Shown piece after piece: positions 1-11,037 of a stretch of DNA of 51,884 nucleotides. Where the stretch lies: positions 54,010-105,893 of the forward strand of contig MNCI01021002.1 in the NCBI GenBank assembly GCA_015680685.1. Direction: 5' to 3'. The notes beneath the pieces were generated by a model, which saw nothing but the letters and a program-made list of their open reading frames with translations, was not told where the DNA came from and did no database searches. The translations under genes were made by a program, and so were the position numbers. This DNA comes from Gnetum montanum. Its lineage: Eukaryota; Streptophyta; Gnetopsida; Gnetales; Gnetaceae. Every line of letters starts with the position of its first letter. Position 1 is the first letter of the stretch.

Positions 1-1377
1 TTCTAGGGGGTCCCACTGGAAAGACATGCACCCATGCCTGAAGGTTGGCGGCTTCTCTGGATTTAATAAAGTGAAAAAAAAAGAAAGAGAGAAGAAAAAG
101 AAAAACAAAGTGCCATAAAACAAAAATCACTCATCCCTTGTACTAAACGCCAAGTGATCGTACACCATGTTGTTATGGTACTGTCATAGTTGTTCATCAT
201 GGGATGAAACAATGCGATGTCACTAATTGAAGGAATGGACTTGGTCTTGATCTTGGAACGATGGGTTAATGACACATTAATCATGCTTTATATGCAGGAT
301 TCACTGTGCCCTGGGTCAGTTACCTCATGTCCTGATCTCTACAATCCCTTTCTATAGTTTGTCTCATCTCACTGTTCGTGTAATTGTAGCTCGTGTCCCA
401 TGTAGCATAGAATTTTCATCTCATTCCGGTGATATTTACATGTGTGTGTTTTGTGGAGTTAGTGCGAATTACATTTAACCCTTCTAGTGCCCACGGACAC
501 TTTAAGTGTGGTTACACAAGGGCATTATAGGTTGAAACCTGCTGTGGGTAGGACCCACTTGTGTAATTTTTTGTAATCTTCACTTATGACATAGCTCACA
601 CACATGATTTATTACCCTCAGCGTATTGTTCATGATATTCTTTCCCTTATTACTATCCCTCCAAATCAATGTTCCTATGAACCATTAAATAGCCTTTTTC
701 TCCCATCCGAGGTCTTTATTGATAAACACACCATCATAATTTTCGTGCCTTCAAAACTAGTTGAATTACCCTGGAACCCTTTAGTCCATATGTCCTTAGT
801 TTACATCGTTTAATCTCAAAGAAATATTAAAAATTCAGTACATTCTCTAAGTGCCCTAACTTTAATAAAAATATATATATACATGACCCCCCTATGCTAA
901 TCAACATTACTTGCAACTATTCATACAGGGGAAGTTTTTCAAATTTCTCTCTATGACTTGCAATTGCGCATCCCTTGTTTTCATATCCATAACTCGCACG
1001 CTGGTACTCCGATTTTCATTCTGTTTGAACCTACTTGACCCCGGAGTGTTCAGGTTAGTCATGGGGGAGGGGCACATGCCGAATAGCACATAAATGTTTT
1101 TGAAATTCATCATCGCCCGAAGGACATCTTTAAGGGTAATTAGTTCTAAAATTAAGAATAAAATGTGTCAAAAACAATTTCATCCCCTTAGCTATACCAG
1201 AAAATTAAATTTGGAAACCACCTAAGCAAAGAGGACTCAACACTATAATCTTTCGGAGATGTGTTCTTCCAATAATTAACATCACATGGAAATAAAGTAA
1301 ATCTATTGAGGCAAGTAGTAAGGTATAACCTAACTTTGGTAACAACCTTACTAACGATTGGTCCCATGTGATTGCAG
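1..1377. other. Unassigned, probably LTR-retrotransposon internal sequence
   Basis: No ORF here looks real on either strand. Because 1378-2142 reads as the 3' internal part of a plus-strand LTR element, this stretch may be its degenerate pol or untranslated region, but I recognise no integrase, RNase H or RT motif. Confidence 0.3.
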
Positions 1378-1920
1378 ATGGCCCCGAAACGTGGACAACA
1401 GGAAGGTCCTGCTCAAGGTGCGATCAAACGATCTCAGAGAGGTGGAAGACAAGATCCTACCTGACAACATGTAGAATAGGAGGAACAATCATTCAACATT
1501 CATCAAGAAGATCCTCCTACCATATGGTCCAAGCAGGCAGAAGCAGGAGATACCCTCTCTGAAAGCGGTGCCGGTACTTAGGGGAAATGTACCAATTTTG
1601 GCACAATAAAGAAGAAGGCACCATGGTTGACAATTGTGGTGTGACTATTGACTTCTCTATTCAAGCCATTTTGGAAGTATTAAACCTTCCGAATACAGGG
1701 CCAAAGGTTGCTCAGAACCAGCTGGACACTTTCAGAACCAAGCAACTTAATAAACTGTTGACAGAGAATAAAAGGGTAGTGGAAGAAAAAGCGAAGGTTG
1801 ACTGGGCTACCTCTATGGCACAAGTGCAAACTTACATGCATGCCAAGGCACTCAAGGCCTTACAAGAGGAGAAACTCTAGGCCATACTTCAACGCCATCA
1901 AATCTTAAGACCTAGAGCAC
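1378..1920 (+). pseudogene. Broken gag-like / accessory ORF of a Ty3-type LTR element
   Basis: The ATG at 1378 opens MAPKRGQQEGPAQG, a basic start common in plant gag-type ORFs, but meets a stop within about 30 codons. A frameshifted continuation (1587-1880) reads YQFWHNKEEG, then VTIDFSIQAILEVLNLPNTG, then a charged helix EENKRVVEEKAKVDW-like to KALQEEKL. The V-I-F-I-L-LP pattern resembles the gag-like 'putative plant transposon protein' domain. Its position about 200 bp before a polypurine tract suggests an accessory ORF downstream of pol, or gag of a deleted element. The domain assignment is inference. Confidence 0.5.
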
Positions 1921-2110
1921 AAGAAAAGGGAAAGACACCCATGGAGGAGCCACCGCCACTAGGAACTACATGAGTTCCATCATTTTGTAATCATAAGATT
2001 TTCTTTTGTGTTGAGTCTCACTCCACACTATGACATGAATCCATTATAGTCAGTCAATAATTCCATACCTATCCATTGTGTAATCAATGGCGCTTGTTCT
2101 CACTTTAACT

Positions 2111-2141
2111 CGAGGACGAGTTTTCATTCAGTAGTGGGGGT
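2111..2141 (+). other. 3' end signature and polypurine tract of the LTR element
   Basis: CTCGAGGACGAG followed after a short spacer by GTAGTGGGGG is the usual arrangement at the pol 3' end and polypurine tract of plant Ty3 elements. The next bases, TGATGAGTCATG, begin the 3' LTR. The polypurine tract primes plus-strand synthesis in reverse transcription. Confidence 0.7.
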
Positions 2142-2167
2142 ATGATGAGTCATGAATTTGCTGGCTA

Positions 2168-2335
2168 TGATATCGCAGTCATGATATCACAGCCCTGTTG
2201 TATCAGTAGCTGCGATATCACATGGGCCATGATATTTTGTACACGATATCACAGCCAACGCGATATCGCATCCCCCGTAATATCACATATGCGATATCGC
2301 ATCTTCCCCTGCGATATCGCGTACGCGATATCGCA
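2168..2335. repeat. GATATC palindrome array in U3
   Basis: Eight perfect GATATC hexamers within about 170 bp, most extended to the palindrome GCGATATCGC, plus decayed versions (TGATATTTTG, TAATATCACA). Copy 2 has four perfect and several decayed ones at 3105-3200. They lie in the U3 promoter region upstream of the TATA box, where enhancer repeats of LTR elements usually lie. Confidence 0.85.
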
Positions 2336-2702
2336 GTGCACCGCCATATCTATAAATAAGAGGCAGCTCTCCCTTGTTTGGTAATTAGGAGTAGAAGTAG
2401 CAAAGCTCTGGTAGTTTGAGCCCTCCAAAGTTAGATTATTTTTTCATGTCTGCCCGCAGTGTGGTGAATGTAATTATACGGTGTCTCTATTCTAGTGTGA
2501 CATACTTGGACACGCACATGACCAGCAATAAAGANAGAATAGAGACACCGTATAATTACATTCACCACACTGCGGGCAGACATGAAAAAATAATCTAACT
2601 TTGGAGGGATCAAACTACCAGAGCTTTGCTACTTCTACTCCTAATTACCAAACAAGGGAGAGCTGCCTCTTATTTATAGATATGGCGGTGCACTGCGATA
2701 TC
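2327..2702. repeat. Inverted repeat with 167-bp arms about a single N
   Basis: Positions 2327-2493 and 2536-2702 are near-perfect reverse complements (one difference seen, GCCC versus ATC-type near the PPKLD reading), separated by 42 bases ending in an N at 2535. A second N at 2703 closes the right arm. Two Ns bracketing one arm suggest a mis-joined contig end rather than a natural hairpin. Confidence 0.9.
2351..2360 (+). promoter_or_regulatory. LTR TATA box
   Basis: TATAAATAAG lies just after the GATATC array and before the conserved AGGCAGCTCTCCC. The same motif stands at 11070-11080 in copy 3. It is the likely promoter of the LTR element. Confidence 0.6.
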
Positions 2703-2703
2703 N

Positions 2704-3216
2704 TGATCGAAGGATAACTGTCTAGGTGCCACAACTAGTCCGTCTACGGAGTTCGACCGGATCGTGCGTGCTCTGCTTGTTTCGTATGGTTGAGTGTAGG
2801 GGTACCTCGCCACTCATCAGAAGCAATAAATAATAATAATAATTAAATAATTAAATTGAATGTTACAATGATGAAGTAATCTCGATCTTTATTTCCAGTC
2901 ATGTGCGTGTCGAAGTACGTCACACTCAAATAAAGGTGTCGTACAATTACAATCACCACACTGCGGGCATGCACTGGGAGAAAAGAGTTGAGAAGAAAAA
3001 ATGATAAAAAGACTCTACTCTAACACTAAAATTGACTACTGAAAAACTTAAAAGATTGACTCCTCTTATGCGCCGACATGTGTATTTATAGGCTCACACA
3101 GGAGTCATGATATCGTGTATCCGATATCGTTATGTGGGTTGCGATATTGTGTACCTGATATTGTGGATCCGATATCGGGGGTCCGATATCGCAGCCTAAT
3201 GAATCATGATTCATCA
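2704..3216 (-). repeat. LTR copy 2, complete, minus strand (513 bp)
   Basis: Read on the minus strand it runs from TGATGAATCATGATTCATT (3216) to TTCGATCA (2704), with TG..CA termini. It contains the decayed GATATC array, the GCAGTGTGGTGATTGTAATT segment, AATAAAGATCGAGATTACTTC and GATGAGTGGCGAGGTACCCC, all shared with copies 1 and 3. No target duplication can be judged because an N adjoins its 3' end. Confidence 0.8.
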
Positions 3217-5499
3217 CTTGTCATAGTCCTTTCTCTATTATAATAATCTTCTATTTTGAGGCTAGGCTTTATGTTTTGATTTAATATTTTATTTTTAGTT
3301 ATGTTTCTTATAAACCTTTCTATTGGTAGTAAAAATGTTTATTTCCTATTCATTGATACATCTATTCATTTTAGTATTTTAGATTTTCATATGGTTTTCC
3401 TTGTAATTTTAAGTATATGTTATCAATTTTGGTGGGATGTAGTTGTACATTACATTCCCACTAAGTTGTGCAACAATTGTTCTACTAATCTAGTAGCTAA
3501 TATGGTCGATTAACGATGGTCTACATTAGATACATGACAAACTTTGGCTTTCCATGATGTCTTTAAATGTTGTAAATTTTGTTGCTAACTTTGATGGATG
3601 TTTTGATATGACATCTATTGTAATCTATGTGCAAGTTGCATCATCTATCAAGACTTAAAGTATAGGTTATGACATTTATAGTGATTTGTGAAGGTAGATC
3701 ATGATGAATGTTTATGTTGTGATAAAAGTAGTAACACAACTAGGTAGTTTTGGGCATGAATGATGTCTTGTTAATGATGTAAGCATTGAAACAATTTTGG
3801 TTTCTAGTCTCAGTTAGCTATAATTAATGTTTTAAGGTTTTATACTTTGGATAGATTAAGTTTGCATTTCCATGTAAGGGACTCTATAGTATGGATAGAA
3901 TGATTTTAGTTTTCCTACCACCATATATACCTTATATTTTTCCTATATGTTATGCTTTGTCTATGGCTTTCATTTGGTTATTTGCAAATGTAGTTGATAA
4001 TTGTTGTTCGTAGGAGCTAGCACTAAGTTTGTATGGAGAGTTGGTGATGGAAACCATGAAGAGTGCTTGACTAATCTTCATGATGATGCATTAGTGAGGA
4101 TCTTATTGTAGTCTCCATCTTGCAAGAGAGAATGTGTGTTTAATCTCTTTGGTTTCCATGTACCTCCAAAATATTAGAGAGATGTTTGACATCTCTAACA
4201 CTGGTACATCCATATGCATAGAAATATATGATTCGAAATCTTGTGTATACTTTGCAATACTTATCATTCTATATAATGATTGTGGTATGTGCTATGCTCC
4301 CTTAATTGTGATATTTAGGCTTAGTTAGTTAGTAGTGGAGAGGAATCTTATTTGGCCTTTGTACTTTATGCATTTTAGATGGTTTATGATGTGATTCTTA
4401 TTATGCACGTTCTATGATATGAATATCTTGATGTACCTTAGATGTTCTATGATGTAATTTTCTTTATGAATGTTTCTTATTTATGATGTGATGTGTCTAG
4501 CATTGTGTGCTAACACTTCTTACAAGTTGAATTGTCCTTGCTCATGTTTGCATCCATGGTTCTTATCCTCAAAAGATTTGGGAAGATGTTAAAGAATCTT
4601 AATTTATAATAACTTAATTTATATTTTAGGCTATGAAGTTGCTAGAGGAGTTCGAGGATTCTAGGCTTAGAGGTGTTCTCTCTATTCATGTATTTCTAAA
4701 TTTCTAAGGACATGCATTTAATTAATGTTATTATGGTTGTGGACTTTGTGCTTAATGTATTATTATAATCATTATGTACTTTATTATTTATATGATAGAT
4801 TATGATAAGAATAGCTTTATTTATTGTTGCAGTTTGGAGTAAGTAGTAATTAGCCTCATTATTAGTATCAAGTGTTATGATTTATGCTTTCATCCTAGAT
4901 AGGGATTATCTAGTATGATAGAGATTTACGTACTAGAAGTTACATAGCTATAGAATTATATGCCTTAGTATATTTAGTCAATTATTGTGCCATCATTAGA
5001 TTAGTTCATTTGTAATGTTTTATGTTTACTTGACTTGTTTAGATTATATGTTTTTATCTTCTCAATTATTTCTATTAGGATGTGATTCATACACACATAG
5101 ATCTCTTACATTTAGTTAGTAATATTTTGAGGTATTACCTTGTTTTGCAAGTTCAGATAGCTCTAGTTGTTACGTGATGCTTTTATGTCTACTATTAATT
5201 CATACTATGATTTTCCTCATGTTGTAACTTTTATGACCATGGTTGTTACATTTCTTCTTAGTGACATGATCATATTCATCTATGTTTCATTTGATGTTTT
5301 TCTTTACATGCTTTGCTAGCCTTAATATCTTGATTACATTCTTAGATCATTGGCATGATCAAGGGTCTAAGAATTGAGACCAACATAATGTACTTTTAGC
5401 TTAGAATATATTTGGAAGATGTTACATGGGGGATGTTGGAGCTAGAGCTATATTGTAGGAGTGGGGTGTCAAACCCTAATAATAAAATTAATAAGAAGA
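3217..5499. other. AT-rich region without recognisable features
   Basis: About 2.3 kb of strongly AT-rich sequence with only very short ORFs on both strands. It may be the eroded inside of an LTR element, but no motif supports that. Confidence 0.4.
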
Positions 5500-7104
5500 A
5501 ACAAATTCAAAGTACATCATAGGCTTAACATTGAGTAGATAACACCAAAAACAACATGGAAAGGAAAATCTTTTCAATTACAAGGATGTCCCTTCGAATA
5601 TAAAATCTTATGGTTGAAATTTTGAAGAAAAAGAAAATGAAAAATTAATTAATAGTTGGCAGGATGTCCCCTACCCTACCAACATTTACATCACTTTCAA
5701 CATGTATGCTTAAACTTAAAATAACAAAATGATTTGAAGTAGTAATAGAAAGTTGTGATGACATATTATCAGTTAAAAGAATATGAGAAATTATTAGTAC
5801 ATATTTTGCATCACCATTACTTCATCATTTAATATTAACCTTATATCGATAACCATTAGCTATTGCTTGCTTGTCAACATTAGTTTTGACCTTTGAGTTA
5901 ACATTAGTTTTGTTAGATAAGGATAGATAGTCCTTATGAGCTATATTTCTAGACTTATCACTACATCTTCTAGTACAAGTACAAATATTTACATAAGCTT
6001 TTGTCTTTTTTGATTTCTTTATTGTGATTTGATCATTTTTATCATTGACATTAACTTGATTTTTATATCTTCAACTTTAGATTAGTTTTTTTTTCTATCT
6101 TCAACTTCAATACATTTTTTATTTTCTTTAGCATATTTTTTCTTTAGCAAATAAAAGACAAACATTAAACAAATGTCCTTCACAATGATAGAAGTTGCAA
6201 GAATTAAAAATATTATAATATGTAATTCATTAAATATAAGCCTTCTTGCCTTCTTGTAATATTAATTCATTTTTAAGGTTAAGAAGATTGATTTAAATAA
6301 GAAATGTCTACAAAAACCAAATGTCATAGCAATGGATTCTATATTTTGAATGAGACCAAGAAGACTAAAAGTTTCCTACTTAGTTTTCATAAAAATTAAT
6401 AGAAGATTAAATAGTTGGACAAAACATGGAACTTTAGAATATTCTTTACATTGAACATCAAAATATTAAGTATAATTATGAATGATCAACTCTATATGAT
6501 TATGTATAAATGATCCTATTTCTGGGATGTGATGCACTATTGAAGCATTACCTAACTCAACAAGCAAAGAAAAAAAAAAGAATAATACCTGGCATGAAGG
6601 ACTTAAATATCATGTTTTTTTGCATCATATCATTTAATGTGAAGTAAAACTTTGATTATGATGTAGATAATTCAAAATTTAAATGAATATATATTAGGAT
6701 GTAAGATCAACTAGTGACTCATATACATCATCTAGAAGGACAAAATCAAGTGTCTTACTTGCATTAACATTACTAAAATAAGGTGTTACAAAGTTTTATT
6801 CATCAACTTATAAATTTGCATTTTGATAATCAATATAAATTTCTACATTAATAGAATAAGTAGAAATTTCAACATTGGTTGAAGAAATTGGGAGTAATTT
6901 AGAATCCTCTATATACACTATTTGTAAGGACAAAATTAGGTGTCTTACTTGCATTAACATTACTAAAAGAGGGTGTCATAAAGTTTTATTCGTTGGCTTA
7001 TAAATTTACATTTTGAGAATTAATATAAATTTCTACATTAATAGAATAAGTAGAAATTTCAACATTGGTTGAATAAGTTATAAGTAATTTAAAATCCTCT
7101 ATAG
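5500..7104 (-). pseudogene. Decayed gag-type remnant, minus strand
   Basis: Minus-strand reading of 6159-6199 gives CNFYHCEGHLFNVC, a CX2CX4HX4C zinc knuckle with the second Cys changed to Tyr. Upstream on that strand (7104-6600) are long stop-poor stretches, including repeated STNVEISTYSINVEIYI, and downstream a lysine-rich tail. This fits nucleocapsid-type gag sequence of an old retrotransposon. No protease or RT follows. The assignment rests mainly on one degenerate knuckle. Confidence 0.4.
6718..7104. repeat. Tandem duplication, 190-bp unit, two copies
   Basis: Units start near 6718 and 6908. Both contain GTGTCTTACTTGCATTAACA and ATTAATAGAATAAGTAGAAA and end AATCCTCTATA. The copies differ at roughly one base in ten, so the duplication is not recent. 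It lies within the minus-strand gag-like remnant, and 190 is not a multiple of three. Confidence 0.85.
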
Positions 7105-7691
7105 GAGAATTCTAGAGAAATTAGATCTACTAGAGAAAAATCAAAGCTCAAAATTAGAGTTATATAATTATATATTCTCCTATAACACAGTGCTAACATA
7201 AACTTCCATGCTACAACTGTTAAATATTATGATGTGTTAGACCAATATACTTGTCAAAATCAAATCTTTAACTTACAAGCCACAAGTTGTATGTTTTAAT
7301 TGACTAAGCAATGTCTCATTGAAAAATTCTTCTATAATTCATCTAATATATCATGTTGGCAATATGTCTTAGATGTACTTATAAACAAATTGTTTCAAGT
7401 TCTAAACTTGATCAAATATTAAGAAATGAAAGGGTAATTCTAAACAAGGCCAAGGCTTGATCCTTTTCCTACCTAAGATATGGGGTTTTTTAGAATTGGT
7501 TGTAAGAATGAAAACTTGAAAAGGCATTCCCAAAACCATTGGACTTTTTTTAAAACTCACCCTAAACCTATAGGAATTTGTTACTAGTTTAGTATACAAT
7601 GCTTATATATCTGAATAAAACCTAGTATATTAAACTTGAAAGTCATGGAATATAAATCATGAGTCATACAATACAACAATGCTTTAAGTGT

Positions 7692-8224
7692 TGTAGGAAA
7701 ACATGCCTTGTTGGTGGATTGAAAATTGTTTTCCTTCTAGAATAGGAGTTGGAAGAAGTATGAAGATCCTCATAGATTTCATGTTATCTTAACCATCACT
7801 AAAGAACTACATGGACCAGATTCCTTGTGTGTTGCATCACAACGATGTGTAGGCTTGCAAAGGAGCTTTAGCTTTAATGCTTGGGCCACCATCCCTTTTC
7901 TATGAAGCAAGGCTTAAGGATAGATGCATTAGAGTAGGAATGCATCTTAGCTCTTTTAAAGAAATGATGTCTTACATGTATGCTAGTGCTCCTAAGTATG
8001 TTGTGTATGTTGCATTACTTTAATTACTTATATGATTATAAAGGCATCTTCATGATGCTCCTAACCACGAACTACGTGTGGCATGTGAGTTGTGTACTTA
8101 TGCTATGCTCATAGCTTCTTGAGAATGTTGAGGTGTAGTCCTCCTTAAGTCTACTCTAGAACTTTTAGCTACTTTGGGACTCGGGTGGTGTTGAGTAGTG
8201 CTTCCTTAAAGCAATGTCGTTACA
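7692..8224 (+). repeat. Left LTR of the coding-poor element (533 bp)
   Basis: It starts TGTAGGAAAACATGCC and ends GTCGTTACA, with TG..CA ends, placing the end directly before the primer-binding-site-like sequence. Confidence 0.7.
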
Positions 8225-8225
8225 C

Positions 8226-8243
8226 TTGCTATTAGAGTCATGG
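8226..8243 (+). other. Primer-binding site, initiator tRNA-Met type, degenerate
   Basis: TTGCTATTAGAGTCATGG matches the usual plant initiator-Met PBS pattern (TGGTATCAGAGC) with about three changes, and starts two bases after the LTR end. Confidence 0.6.
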
Positions 8244-9712
8244 TTTTTATTCAAGTGGAAAATACATTCAGAAACTTTATGAAGTAGTTATGAGTGATAG
8301 ATGAGATGCCTAAATATGAGTGAATAGACCTCAATCCTACTCTTATAGAGGATCAACTTATGTAAATAGTTGCTACAAGTAGATGATATACACGTGCATC
8401 ATCTACCTTGATTGAGAGAGATATGAATGACTCTTGAGCTAGTTGGTTACAAAAATAGTTATCACTAGTAAGTGATGTAATCCTGTGTCAAGGTACCTAG
8501 AACAAAAATGGTTAAATGATGTAAGCATTGGTTGATTCTAATAAGTTTCATTCTTATTAAGGTAAGCTCTCTCATACAATAAAAGTGTGTTCTAACTCAA
8601 AATTTTGTACTAAGAAATCATGTGATGTGCCAAGGGAATGTTATCAATGACCTTTAATATATGCAAAATAGTTGAGTATGCTTGAGTTTATTATGATAAA
8701 TTGTGAGGGAAACACATTCTCTCCTACTGATTGATCCTTGTGATAGTTTAAGATGGTGATTTTGTTATGCATCAAAATAAGGCAATGTATGTGATTGATG
8801 TTTCTTATTGTAATATGTTGATTTTATTGGGTAGCTATTCTTACATCTATTGATCTTGTGAAGAGTCTTTGGTTAGAATGCCCCAAGGACTCTATAGTTT
8901 GGTATTACAATGTGATCGTTTTGGTGTTTATATATAGTGAAATAATACTTGGATTTTTATTTGAGGATTCTTTGCCAATGATGCCTTAATGGATCAACTC
9001 ATGATCTATAGAAAAGAATTGATAGTATTTCAAATTTTCTTTTGTGCAATCTCATGTTTGAGGGGAGTGTCCCCATGCTCTTGTTCTTGGATGATAGTTG
9101 GAGCATAGGAGTTCTTGGTTGTTTCAGTATCACAAGTTTTTTATTTAAATTTTCCTCATTAATGTTTTAATTTAACTCAAGGAGTAGCTATTCCAAATGT
9201 GAATGGTGATTCATCCTTATGTAATACAACATGATGTATAGTTGTTGGCTTGTGAAGGCTCAAATATATAAGTACTTATGTGCTTGATTTAATGACTTGT
9301 AATGCAAAAATAGTGGAAAATGAGAGAGCACACTTGGAGGAGCAATGATTATGATGGATAAATCTCTATATTCACTAACTTCATTCCATGTTCAACATCT
9401 TACAGGGTTGAGCACTGGATGACATTATTTTCTATGTATGTAGTTAAATATTTCAGGTTGCTCATGAATATTATGATTGATTTTATTCTTATTTTATGGG
9501 AGATCTTGATAAAGATTATTTCCAACATTAATCATTTTTTTAGTATGATAGTGAATGTGAAATCTAACATTATTTTAACCATCTCAATGGAAGGTGAATA
9601 ATCAAATTTTCTACCAATGCAGTTTGTGCCAAGGGGGGACAGAGTCTGGCTAGTTTGATACTACCACTTTCTAAATGGGTTGGAGCATTAGTGTGTATGT
9701 GAAAAAAATAAC

Positions 9713-9825
9713 AAAGGGAAGAGAGGGAGGGATGGGGGTTGGGGGTTGAGAGAGAGAGAGAGAGAGAAGAAGAAGAAGAAGAAGAAGAAGAGGAGGAGGA
9801 GGAAGAAGAAAAAGAAGAAGAAGAT
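9713..9825 (+). repeat. Purine-rich GA/GAA/GGA microsatellite
   Basis: A block of GGGAGG, then (GA)n, (GAA)n, (GGA)n and again (GAA)n, almost wholly purine on the + strand for about 110 bp. It lies inside the coding-poor LTR element. Such tracts can form triplex DNA and are prone to slippage. Confidence 0.9.
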
Positions 9826-10625
9826 TATAGAAAGAGTACATGTGTGAGTGTGTAGGAAGCATATCTTCTTGATGATAACTCCAAGCAGGGGTACAAGTTC
9901 TTGGATGTGACTTCAAGTAGGAAGCGCACATTTTCTATCATAACTCTAAGTAGGGAGAATATATTCTTTGGTTGTGACTTCAAGTAGGAAGCACAATTGC
10001 TTTCAGAGGAGGGAATTCACAATGTTTGGGAGTCATAAAGTTGCTTGTATATAAAAAGAAAAAGAGGATGTAAAATAGATTGGATGACACTAGTGGATTT
10101 AAGGACAAACCACTTTCAAGGGGTGGAGAACCGATATATTTATTCTATATTAAGGAGTTTTGGATGATTGTCATAGTGAGGCTAAAGGCCTAAAGATCCT
10201 TACTCGTGCTAGTGCTAGACTACAAATAAGCATGGGAAGTGATTCCCCAAAGGTACGAAGTAATATCCCCTTAGATGTAGAGGATTGATTCTATACTCTC
10301 ATATTCCTACTAGAGATAGAGGAAATAGCTCACATGTAAAGTGAGTAGATTTTACTTTTAGTTAAATAATTGGTATTGTTTACATGAAAAAAGACAAGCC
10401 TTTTCTTTTTTGGCCTAGGTTACACAAGTATTCTTATGCCTCAATTAGATGTTAAGTTAAGTTCAACATTCGTGCTTTATGGTTAAATACCCTAGTTGTT
10501 GAACCTTCTTGTCTACAATTGTTAGATGGGGTTTGAGTAGCTCGATACCCTTAATATCCAATGTGCTCTTCACACTTGAGGAGGCATATGAACAAAGACA
10601 TAAGCTTTGAGGATGCTGCTTCTTT

Positions 10626-10639
10626 CAAGTAGGAAAGAG
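10626..10639 (+). other. Polypurine tract of the coding-poor element
   Basis: AAGTAGGAAAGAG immediately precedes the TGTAG start of the right LTR, in the position expected for the plus-strand primer. Confidence 0.5.
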
Positions 10640-11037
10640 TGTAGAAAAACATGCCTTGTTGATGGATTGAAAGTTGTTTCCCTTACATAATGGGGATTGG
10701 AAGGAGTATGAAGATCCTTACGTGTTCCATGCTATCTTAGCCATCACAAGGATATGTAGGCTTACAAAGAAGCTTTTGGTGTTGATGCTTAGGCCATCAT
10801 CCTTCTCTATGGAGTGGGGCTTAGGGCTAGATGCATTAGAGTAGGAATGCATCTTAGCTTTCTTAAGTGAAAGATGTCTTACATGCATGCTAGTGCTCTT
10901 GAGTATGTTGTGTATGTTGCATTGACTCGGTCACTTATATGATTATAAAGGCATCCTTGCAATGCTCCTAATCATGGACTAATGTGTAACATGTGAGTTG
11001 TGTACTTATGTTATGCTTATAAGTTCTTGATAATTGA
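10640..11037 (+). repeat. Right LTR of the coding-poor element, truncated
   Basis: It aligns with the left LTR from TGTAGAAAAACATGCC to AAGTTCTTGATAAT but lacks the last 90-130 bp. At the break, sequence changes to GATGCGATATCGCAG, the U3 of the GATATC-LTR family. Confidence 0.7.

Larger units (their letters stand above)
2143..2534 (+). repeat. Partial LTR, copy 1 (GATATC-LTR family)
   Basis: It begins TGATGAGTCATG right after the polypurine tract. U3 carries the GATATC array, followed by TATAAATAAG at 2351 and then an R/U5 region with the phrase GCAGTGTGGTGAATGTAATT. The copy is cut at an N (2535) where it turns into its own reverse complement, so its true 3' end is missing. Copies 2 and 3 supply the remainder. 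Confidence 0.8.
7692..11037 (+). mobile_element. Coding-poor LTR retrotransposon (LARD/TRIM-like)
   Basis: Two direct repeats, 7692-8224 and 10640-11037, share long identical stretches such as AACATGCCTTGTTG, GATGCATTAGAGTAGGAATG and TATATGATTATAAAGGCATC. A primer-binding-site-like sequence follows the left repeat and a purine-rich tract precedes the right one, so these are LTRs in + orientation. The 2.4-kb interior has no gag or pol reading frame. It does hold a GA/GAA microsatellite and a threefold AACTxxAAGTAGG-type repeat near 9880-9990. The right LTR is cut at 11037 by GATATC-LTR copy 3. Confidence 0.72.

Noticed and set aside
1368-1562. MIADGPETWTTG ORF as a gene
   Set aside because: Another frame of the same region opens at 1378 with a basic gag-type start; the longer reading has no domain.
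2168-2335. CRISPR-like array
   Set aside because: Units are short palindromes with irregular spacing inside an LTR of a nuclear genome, not repeats with unique spacers.
2142-2384. 80-residue ORF through the GATATC array
   Set aside because: Read-through of palindromic DNA in the LTR U3; no protein family.
9671-9931. 86-residue minus-strand ORF rich in Leu and Pro
   Set aside because: It is the translation of the GA/GAA microsatellite; no start context or homology.
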